A stretch of 5,261 bases of DNA, from the NCBI GenBank assembly GCA_937900215.1, contig CALCFH010000420.1, forward strand, positions 1-5,261, given 5' to 3'. The notes beneath the pieces were generated by a model that ran no database searches, was not told the DNA's origin, and worked only from the letters and a program-made list of their open reading frames with translations. How positions within the stretch are numbered: position 1 is the first letter of the stretch; every line of letters starts with the position of its first letter. The DNA is from an uncultured Cryomorphaceae bacterium (lineage in GTDB: Bacteria > Bacteroidota > Bacteroidia > Flavobacteriales > Schleiferiaceae). The position numbers and the translations under genes are program-made. Of the stretch, positions 1 through 5,020 are shown piece by piece.

Positions 1-1
1 T

Positions 2-319
2 CCGAAGATGCTTTTATTGAGCATGGTGGGCGTAGGTATTGCTTGGGCTTCTATCCTTTCAGTTCCCTATGCCATGTTGGCTGGCTGTTTACCTTCCAAC
101 AAAATGGGCTACTATATGGGTATCTTCAACTTCTTCATTGTTATACCACAAATAGTAGCCGCTAGTATTTTGGGCGCCTTGGTGGGGACATTCTTTCATG
201 GAGAAGCCATTAACGCCCTCATTATTGGAGGCGTTTGTATGATTTTGGCCGGGCTGTTAACGCTTCGTGTGCAAGACGATTCGTTGGTGAGCGTACCCGA
301 TGAAAGCACTCTTTCTTGA
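2..319 (+). CDS. MFS sugar transporter, SLC45/GPH-like, C-terminal fragment
   Basis: This is the last 105 codons plus stop of a gene that starts before the window; the ATG at 8 is internal, since the frame is open from base 2. The fragment is strongly hydrophobic and shows three membrane spans, probably helices 10-12: roughly residues 5-30, 38-65 and 71-92. A short polar C-tail ends in a TGA at 317-319. The segment around GIAWASILSVPYAMLAG and the following GYYMGIFN...VIPQI stretch resemble the C-terminal half of SLC45-type MFS transporters that many Bacteroidota keep beside amylase and maltose genes. The inferred role is proton-linked uptake of maltose or maltodextrin across the inner membrane. 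It converges on the amylase with a single base between the stop codons and no terminator in between, so the transcript probably runs into antisense of the amylase 3' end. Family assignment is good; the substrate is inferred from the neighbours. Confidence 0.88.
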   Translation, partial: PKMLLLSMVGVGIAWASILSVPYAMLAGCLPSNKMGYYMGIFNFFIVIPQIVAASILGALVGTFFHGEAINALIIGGVCMILAGLLTLRVQDDSLVSVPDESTLS

Positions 320-320
320 T

Positions 321-2189
321 CTATTGAAGCAGAATAAACGTATCGAAGCTATTGGGTGCCACTTCGATGGTATCCATGGCTTTTATGATTTTATCTGTTA
401 GCGGACTTTGCATCTGCATGCCTTCACTCAAAAGCTCAGAAAAGCGTTCGAGAGAAAGGCTGCGGATTTCCGAAGATCTGCTTACAATGGTCATCATGAG
501 GTTGCCTCCACCCGAATAGAAGTAAACATACACTTCCTCTAAGGGCACAAAATGGGTGAACTTTCCATTAAACAACTCTGGATTGCTGAGTCGAATGCTT
601 GAGAGACGCTGAATGAATTGAAAAGCCTCATTCTCCTCATCGGTTCTTCCCGCTTGGGTGAATTTATCTACAGGGTCACCTGCCCATCCGCCCGGAAAGT
701 CTTCGCGAATAAGACCGTGATTGGCGGTTTCTTTCATCAGTATTTCTGTGCCATAGTACAGACAAGGAATTCCTCTAGAGGTCAGTAAGATGCCCACAGC
801 CGTTTTCCAATCGTTCAGATTTCCATTTACCTCCCCAAAGATTCTACCCATATCGTGATTGTCTATAAAGGTGACTAAGTGAGAAGGGTTCTCGTACATC
901 CAGTCGCCGGCCAAACTCAAATAGAGTCTTCCCATACCGCGGGCCCAATCGGGCTTTTCTTTTACCAGCTCTTGCACCCCAAAACAAAATTGAAAGTCGA
1001 GTACCGAGGGCAATTCTGCGGCCTTGTCTCCTAGCATAGGGTTATTGGTCCATCCACCTTGAACCTGACTACCTGTTACCCAGATTTCGCCAAAAATGAA
1101 ATAGTCTTCGTATTCTCTGCGAAGGGCCCTCACCAGATCATTCATAAAATCTTGATCGGGATAGGCGTAGGTATCTATTCGCAGGGCATCGACTTCTGCT
1201 TGGGTAATCCACCAAATAGAATTCTGAATGAGGTAGCGCGCCATTTGTTTGTTGCGCTGATTTAAATCGGGCATGGTAGCCACAAACCATCCATCTTGAA
1301 AAATGCGCTTATCTCTTTCAGAGGCATTGGGATCTACAAAGGTGGCCGCCCTATAATTGGTTTGGGTGAACTCAGACCAACGGTTAATCCAATCTACAAA
1401 AGGAGGATTGGTATGAAAAGGGTGCATACTTCCGCAGTGATTGTATACCACATCCATTACCAGTTTCATGTTGCGCTTGTGGAGACCCTCGGAGAGAGCG
1501 TAAAAGTGCTCATTGGTGCCAAAGCGTTTATCTATAGTATAATGGTCTGTTATAGCATAGCCGTGGTAGCTCTCTTTGGGCTGATCATTTTCTAGCAAAG
1601 GACAATTCCAAACCGAACTAATGCCCAAATCTTTCAGATAATCCAACATGGCTATTTCGCCCTCTAAATCCCCGCCATGACGATCGAACGCCTCTTTGCG
1701 ATTTACGGTCTTTTCTTGCATCGAAGAGAAGGCATCATTCTGGGCATTTCCGTTTACAAATCGGTCGGGAGAAATGAGGTACATCACATCCGAAGGACTG
1801 TGTTTTGCAGGTTGAAAGCCTTTGTTTGGATGCAAATTCCACTTAAAACGGGCCGATTTCTTCTTGCCGAACTCCAAAATGACCTCGCCGGGGCGCGCAT
1901 TCGGAAGAATATAGACCGTAGTAAGGAGATAATTAGGCGATTCTGTTGCTTGAAAAGAGAGGATTTTCACGCCTTCTGAGGTAGATTTTACCTCTTTTAC
2001 TCGATCTAACTCTTCACCGTACACCAATAATTCTAGGGTATCTGTACTCATTTCTAGCCACCAATTGGGTGGATCTATCCTGCTAACAGATTGAGAATAT
2101 GAGCTTTGAGCAAACATCAACAGACAAAGGAAAATTCCTAAAGTGTTAATATTATGATAGATGTCATTTTTTACGTCTGCGATTTTCAT
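321..2189 (-). CDS. GH13 alpha-amylase family enzyme, neopullulanase/cyclomaltodextrinase type (SusA-like), exported
   Basis: This complete 622-residue protein hydrolyses alpha-1,4 (possibly also alpha-1,6) bonds in maltodextrins, cyclodextrins or pullulan. A signal peptide covers about residues 1-33, with hydrophobic core GIFLCLLMFA at 18-27, so the protein is likely periplasmic. Residues about 35-120 resemble the cyclomaltodextrinase N-terminal beta domain (RIDPPNWW at 37-44). The GH13 barrel follows, with HGGDLEGE at 171-178. Its conserved regions are intact: I, DVVYNH at 246-251; II, LRIDTYAY at 336-343 with nucleophile Asp339; III, FGEIW at 366-370 with acid/base Glu368; IV, FIDNHD at 441-446 with Asp446. 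The C-terminal beta domain ends in APNSFDTFIL. Length fits SusA-like enzymes. The start at 2189 is the only ATG that keeps a signal peptide, although it gives an unusually long, mixed-charge n-region. It is divergent from the starch-binding protein and convergent with the sugar transporter. Fine specificity cannot be read from sequence. Confidence 0.96.
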   Translation of the reverse strand: MKIADVKNDIYHNINTLGIFLCLLMFAQSSYSQSVSRIDPPNWWLEMSTDTLELLVYGEELDRVKEVKSTSEGVKILSFQATESPNYLLTTVYILPNARPGEVILEFGKKKSARFKWNLHPNKGFQPAKHSPSDVMYLISPDRFVNGNAQNDAFSSMQEKTVNRKEAFDRHGGDLEGEIAMLDYLKDLGISSVWNCPLLENDQPKESYHGYAITDHYTIDKRFGTNEHFYALSEGLHKRNMKLVMDVVYNHCGSMHPFHTNPPFVDWINRWSEFTQTNYRAATFVDPNASERDKRIFQDGWFVATMPDLNQRNKQMARYLIQNSIWWITQAEVDALRIDTYAYPDQDFMNDLVRALRREYEDYFIFGEIWVTGSQVQGGWTNNPMLGDKAAELPSVLDFQFCFGVQELVKEKPDWARGMGRLYLSLAGDWMYENPSHLVTFIDNHDMGRIFGEVNGNLNDWKTAVGILLTSRGIPCLYYGTEILMKETANHGLIREDFPGGWAGDPVDKFTQAGRTDEENEAFQFIQRLSSIRLSNPELFNGKFTHFVPLEEVYVYFYSGGGNLMMTIVSRSSEIRSLSLERFSELLSEGMQMQSPLTDKIIKAMDTIEVAPNSFDTFILLQ

Positions 2190-2238
2190 ACTTTTGATGT
2201 TGTATTTATAACACTAAGTAACCAAAACTCAGAAAAAA
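2190..2238. promoter_or_regulatory. Divergent intergenic promoter region between amylase and starch-binding protein
   Basis: Only 49 bp separate the two divergent start codons, so both promoters and any shared operator must lie here or overlap the coding starts. The stretch is AT-rich. It contains an imperfect 14-bp palindrome, GTTGTATTTATAAC at 2199-2212 (5 of 7 paired positions match), close to its middle. That position is where a regulator could control both genes. I find no convincing match to the Bacteroidota -33 TTTG / -7 TAnnTTTG promoter pair in either direction; a TTTTG at 2192-2196 (+) and its counterpart in CAAAA at 2223-2227 (-) are only suggestive. Neither start has a Shine-Dalgarno sequence. 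The + gene instead has seven A bases up to its ATG, as is common in this phylum. That a promoter exists here is inferred from gene layout; the operator is speculative. Confidence 0.4.
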
Positions 2239-3570
2239 ATGAAGAAACTCTACATTTTAGGCCTATTATTTTTAGGCGCACTAACGGCGAACGCACAGTT
2301 CAACGTTACCCTTCAAGTGGATATGCAAAACCAAACGGTTGATCCAGCTCTTGGAGTACATGCTGCGGGTAGCTTTCAGGCCGCCGCTGGATTCCCATCG
2401 GACTGGGATCCTGCTTCTACTGCTCTTACCGATCCAGACGGGGATGGTATTTACACCGTTACTTTCACTATTGCTGCAGGTTCTTACGAATACAAATTTG
2501 TAAACGGAGATGCTTGGGGTAATGATGAGAGCGTTCCTTCGGCTTGTGCAACCAACAACAACCGCACTTTGGTAGTATCGGGCGACATGACCGTTCCTGC
2601 TGTATGCTTCGGTTCTTGTGTAGCTTGTCCGGGTGGACCAATACCTGTTTACAGCGTAACTTTTGAAGTAGACATGAGCACTACTTGCGATGTAGACTCT
2701 GTGGACATTGCCGGTACCATTAACAATTGGGGTGGTGGTGATATGCTTCGCGATCCTGATGGCGATGGTGTATACAGCATCACTTTAGACGTAGACTCTG
2801 GAGAGGTAAAGTATAAGTTCCGTCGTTACTTCGCTGGTAACGCCAACTGGGAAGGTATTTCTGACCGCATCCATCAAGCTACTGGAAACGCCACAATTCC
2901 TTTCACTTGCTTTAATGATGTAGTGGCTTGTACTCCAGCTCCTGCTACTGCAGATGTAACCTTCCGCGTAGACATGACCAACGAAGCTCCAGATGCATCT
3001 GGTGTATTTGTAATCGGGGATTTCACTTCTCCAGCTTGGCAGGCGGGTGCCATCCAACTTACTCCAGATGCTGCTAATCCTGGTTTTTATCAAGCTACGT
3101 ACAGCATGTGCCCTGGTACATTCTTTTGGAAGTTTGTAAATGGCGATCCAGATCCGAACTCTGCGGTGGTTGAAATTGAAGAAGGTTTCCCAAATGGCGA
3201 TACCATCTGTAACCAGCCGAACGGTCTAGGTGGATTTAACCGTGTAACTACGCGTACCAACGATCAGCCTCTTTTGTTGGCCTATGTATTTAACACATGT
3301 ACGGAGTCTATTGGATTGAATGAGGACTTTGCTTTGCAAAACATTCAAGTATATCCTAACCCAGTAAATGGGGTTTCTAAGGTAGACTTGGGAATTGCCG
3401 ATAAGTACACTGTATCTATTTTGGATTTGAGCGGACGTGAAGTGAAGCAAATGAGCCAAGTAAATGGCGAAGTTGTTATCGACGGAAACGAGTTGAAAGC
3501 CGGTGTGTATATCTTGAGCATTGCCAACAGCAATGGCGTAAGAAATCAAAGCCGTTTCATCGTTCGTTAA
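2239..3570 (+). CDS. Secreted three-domain CBM20/48-like starch-binding protein with T9SS type A sorting domain
   Basis: This 443-residue protein has a clear signal peptide (MKKLYILGLLFLGALTANA, cleavage before Gln20). Three related beta-sandwich domains follow, at about 21-131, 137-231 and 238-354. Each opens with a V-T-[LF]-x-V-D-M strand (23-29, 140-146, 240-246). The first two carry L-[TR]-DPDGDG-[IV]-Y loops (63-72, 170-179), replaced in domain 3 by LTPDAANPGFY (274-284). Domains close with YEYKFVNGD (83-91), VKYKF (190-194) and FWKFVNGD (296-303). This layout resembles CBM20/CBM48/AMPK-type alpha-glucan-binding folds. Residues about 367-443 (IQVYPNPVNG, ILDLSGREV, LKAGVYILSI, final RFIVR) form a type A T9SS sorting tail, so the protein should cross the outer membrane and be surface-attached or released. 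Ten cysteines cluster near domain ends and may form disulfides. No catalytic motif is seen. Divergence from the amylase supports a starch-capture role; the ligand is inferred. Confidence 0.93.
   Translation: MKKLYILGLLFLGALTANAQFNVTLQVDMQNQTVDPALGVHAAGSFQAAAGFPSDWDPASTALTDPDGDGIYTVTFTIAAGSYEYKFVNGDAWGNDESVPSACATNNNRTLVVSGDMTVPAVCFGSCVACPGGPIPVYSVTFEVDMSTTCDVDSVDIAGTINNWGGGDMLRDPDGDGVYSITLDVDSGEVKYKFRRYFAGNANWEGISDRIHQATGNATIPFTCFNDVVACTPAPATADVTFRVDMTNEAPDASGVFVIGDFTSPAWQAGAIQLTPDAANPGFYQATYSMCPGTFFWKFVNGDPDPNSAVVEIEEGFPNGDTICNQPNGLGGFNRVTTRTNDQPLLLAYVFNTCTESIGLNEDFALQNIQVYPNPVNGVSKVDLGIADKYTVSILDLSGREVKQMSQVNGEVVIDGNELKAGVYILSIANSNGVRNQSRFIVR
3355..3567 (+). other. T9SS type A C-terminal sorting domain (Por secretion tail)
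   Basis: Codons for about residues 373-443 of the starch-binding protein form the conserved sorting tail of type IX secretion cargo. The three usual blocks are visible: a PNPVNG block after Tyr372, a central strand with D-L-S-G-R at 396-400, and a GVYILSI strand at 422-428 followed by a basic-ending last strand. In known cargo this tail is recognised at the outer membrane and usually removed. Its presence implies that the genome encodes a T9SS, which is restricted to Bacteroidota, and it is the best taxonomic marker in the window. Confidence 0.93.
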
Positions 3571-3593
3571 TCTGTAATTGCATTTTTTTTGAG

Positions 3594-3625
3594 AAAGCCT
3601 CACCCATTGGGTGGGGCTTTTCTAT
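3594..3625 (+). terminator. Intrinsic terminator of the starch-binding protein gene
   Basis: A 12-bp stem, AAAGCCTCACCC (3594-3605) with GGGTGGGGCTTT (3609-3620), closes a 3-base ATT loop and is followed by a T-rich run, TTCTATTTG. The only imperfection is a T opposite G at the seventh pair, which is a stable U-G wobble in the + transcript but an A-C mismatch in the - transcript. The hairpin is therefore directional for the upstream gene. It begins 23 bases after the stop codon. A run of eight T bases (3583-3590) lies just before the stem. Confidence 0.88.
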
Positions 3626-3644
3626 TTGTAGATAGAAAAAAGCC

Positions 3645-3753
3645 ATGAAGAAATAGCTGCCTTCTAGAAAGATGCGCGTAGCTTTGAAGGATAAACAATC
3701 CTACTCTTATTCAAGTTAGACAGGGATATAATTTTTAACTAAAAAAGAATATT
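3645..3753 (+). promoter_or_regulatory. Upstream region and likely promoter of superoxide dismutase
   Basis: About 109 bp lie between the end of the preceding terminator structure and the dismutase start, so the gene very likely has its own promoter here. Candidate elements are TAATTTTT at 3729-3736, which differs from the Bacteroidota -7 consensus TAnnTTTG only in its last base, and the overlapping TATAAT at 3727-3732. No good -33 TTTG sits at the expected distance; the nearest TTTG (3683-3686) is about 42 bases upstream. An 8-bp perfect palindrome, TTCTAGAA at 3662-3669, could be a regulator site. The start codon follows an A-rich stretch with no Shine-Dalgarno motif. The individual elements are weak. 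Confidence 0.35.
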
Positions 3754-4359
3754 ATGGCATTTGAACTTGCTCCTTTACCCTATGCATACGATGCATTAGA
3801 ACCTCATATTGATGCACGCACCATGGAGATTCATCATGGAAAGCACCATGCAGGATATACAAACAACCTTAATGCCGCTATTGCAGGTACAGACCTTGAG
3901 GGCAAAAGCATTGAAGAATTGGTGAAAAATCATATCGATTCTGCAGCCATCCGCAATAACGGCGGTGGCTTTTGGAATCACAATTTATTTTGGAATAGTC
4001 TTTCGCCAAAGGGTGGTGGATCGCCTTCTGGTGAATTAGCCGCAGCCATTGATGCTGCCTTTGGTTCTTTGGATGCTTTTAAAGAAGCCTTCGCTAAGGC
4101 CGCTGCTACTCGCTTCGGTTCAGGATGGGCTTGGCTTTGTGTGAACTCGGCTGGAAAACTAGAGGTGTGCAGTACTGCAAACCAAGACAATCCGCTTATG
4201 CCTGGAGTTGGATGCTCTGGAACTCCGATCTTAGGATTGGATGTTTGGGAGCATGCCTATTATTTGAATTATCAGAATAGACGTCCGGATTATATCTCTG
4301 CTTTCTGGAGTGTAGTGAACTGGGAGAATGCAGCAACATTATTTGCAGCTGCGAAATAA
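3754..4359 (+). CDS. sodA: Superoxide dismutase, Fe/Mn family, Mn-type signature
   Basis: This complete 201-residue enzyme disproportionates superoxide to oxygen and hydrogen peroxide. It has no signal peptide and should be cytoplasmic. The N-terminal helical hairpin (FELAPLPYAYDALEPHID, MEIHHGKHHAGY) and C-terminal alpha/beta domain are both present. The four metal ligands are His27 (MEIHH), His76 (FWNHNLFW), Asp163 and His167 (DVWEHAYY). Metal preference can be judged from the second-sphere glutamine. Here Gln144 lies in the C-terminal TANQDNPLM segment, and glycines occupy positions 70-72 before the second ligand. This is the Mn-type (or cambialistic) arrangement rather than the Fe-type Gln in the N-terminal domain. 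Length is typical and there is no sign of damage. It is monocistronic, with a terminator after it, and has no evident link to the starch genes. The family is certain; the symbol rests on the Mn-type signature. Confidence 0.97.
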   Translation: MAFELAPLPYAYDALEPHIDARTMEIHHGKHHAGYTNNLNAAIAGTDLEGKSIEELVKNHIDSAAIRNNGGGFWNHNLFWNSLSPKGGGSPSGELAAAIDAAFGSLDAFKEAFAKAAATRFGSGWAWLCVNSAGKLEVCSTANQDNPLMPGVGCSGTPILGLDVWEHAYYLNYQNRRPDYISAFWSVVNWENAATLFAAAK

Positions 4360-4383
4360 GATATAGGCTTTCTTAACCTATTC

Positions 4384-4413
4384 AACGGCTACCCTATTGG
4401 GTGGCCGTTTTTG
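4384..4413 (+). terminator. Intrinsic terminator of superoxide dismutase
   Basis: An 11-bp stem, AACGGCTACCC (4384-4394) with GGGTGGCCGTT (4399-4409), closes a TATT loop and runs into TTTTTG, with TTTT again a base later. It lies 24 bases after the stop codon. As in the terminator at 3594, the single imperfect pair is T opposite G, a U-G wobble only in the + transcript. Confidence 0.9.
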
Positions 4414-4453
4414 TTTTGGGGTGTTTGTTGCTCGAATGAAATGGGGGTTGGCT

Positions 4454-4482
4454 TTTGAAGTTTAATTTGTAACTCATTTTTG
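4454..4482 (+). promoter_or_regulatory. Possible Bacteroidota-type promoter before the nested inverted-repeat element
   Basis: TTTG at 4454-4457 and CATTTTTG at 4475-4482 are separated by 17 bases. This fits the Bacteroidota -33 TTTG / -7 TAnnTTTG arrangement, with one departure: C replaces the first T of the -7 box. Transcription would begin near 4487-4490, a few bases before the first arm of the structured element at 4494. No protein gene starts downstream in the window, so if the promoter is real it would make a non-coding or repeat RNA. The region is AT-rich, so chance matches are easy. Confidence 0.35.
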
Positions 4483-4493
4483 TCATAGATCTA

Positions 4494-4653
4494 TTGACGC
4501 TGCAAACCTCTGAAAGCTATTGAGAACAGGAGTGTACAGTTTGTATACTACGGAGGGTGTTTTTATACGAAGTGTATAATCGCTCAATGAAATCAGGCCT
4601 TTCAGAGCGAAATATTTTTTGATGTTTTTTCGATTTTGATTGAAAAGCGTCAA
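4494..4653 (+). other. Nested inverted-repeat element, possible structured RNA
   Basis: Four pairs of complementary arms are nested in order within 160 bp. The outermost is TTGACGCT (4494-4501) with AGCGTCAA (4646-4653). Next is CTCTGAAAG (4508-4516) with CTTTCAGAG (4599-4607). Then comes TATTGAG (4518-4524) with CTCAATG (4583-4589), which includes one G-T wobble. Innermost is TTATAC (4563-4568) with GTATAA (4574-4579) around a 5-base loop. A further short pair, CAAA (4503-4506) with TTTG (4635-4638), also fits the nesting. Runs of six T bases at 4615-4620 and 4625-4630 follow the second helix. No open frame of note explains the stretch, and it ends 9 bases before the 21-bp array. It could be a small RNA, a leader of the array transcript, or a remnant of a mobile element. 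No known RNA family is recognised. Confidence 0.45.
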
Positions 4654-4725
4654 AAAACAACAACATCTAAGACGCCAGGCAGAAGGTCTAAGACCTAGCG
4701 AAGAAGGTCTAAGAGGTCGGGCCTG

Positions 4726-4809
4726 AGGTCTCAGATGTAATGAAGAAGGTATCATATACAATCAAGAAGGTATCAGATGTAACGAAGAAGGTATCCTATG
4801 CAATCAAGA
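4726..4809. repeat. Two 42-bp dimer repeats within the 21-bp array
   Basis: Units 4+5 (4726-4767) and 6+7 (4768-4809) form a tandem duplication of a 42-bp dimer, with four mismatches in 42 positions by direct alignment. Neighbouring single units differ much more. In one + frame, ATG at 4740 to TAA at 4815-4817, this block reads as a 25-codon lysine/valine-rich peptide with repeated KKVS. That is probably incidental. Confidence 0.85.
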
Positions 4810-5020
4810 AGGTCTAAGACATCCGGCTTGAGATCTAAGATGCAGTGAAGAAGATCTAAGACCCCACCAAGAAGGTATTATACCTGGTGACTAAGGTATA
4901 AGACGTGCTGCTTGAGCTCTAAGACCCAATGAAGAAGGTATAAGAGCTGGTGAAGAAGGTATAAGACAGCAGGCTTAAGGTCTACGATAGGCGAGCGAGC
5001 CTCTAAGACATCGGGCCTGA

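Noticed and set aside
1059..1979. Three + strand open frames of 68 to 100 codons inside the amylase gene
   Set aside because: They lie antisense to a complete, motif-rich GH13 gene and have no family features.
2785..3603. Minus-strand open frames opposite the starch-binding gene
   Set aside because: They are antisense shadows of the repeated-domain gene; one also crosses the terminator hairpin.
3727..3732. TATAAT as a sigma-70 type -10 box for superoxide dismutase
   Set aside because: There is no TTGACA-like -35 at the right distance, and Bacteroidota primary promoters use a different consensus. It is kept only as a weak note in the upstream region.
3796..4190. Minus-strand open frames opposite superoxide dismutase
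   Set aside because: They are antisense to a fully conserved enzyme with all metal ligands, and have no independent support.
4360..4662. tRNA, IS element or transposase remnant in the gap after superoxide dismutase
   Set aside because: There is no cloverleaf, no transposase-like frame, and no flanking direct repeat seen. The inverted arms are nested helices rather than simple terminal repeats, though an ancient mobile remnant cannot be excluded.
4483..4761. Minus-strand open frame of 92 codons
   Set aside because: It starts inside the repeat array, crosses the nested inverted repeats, has low-complexity arginine/leucine/proline composition in its first part, and resembles no family.
4740..4817. 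25-codon + strand ORF reading KKVS repeats
   Set aside because: It exists only because two dimer units lack the usual in-frame TAA. There is no upstream signal and no extension.
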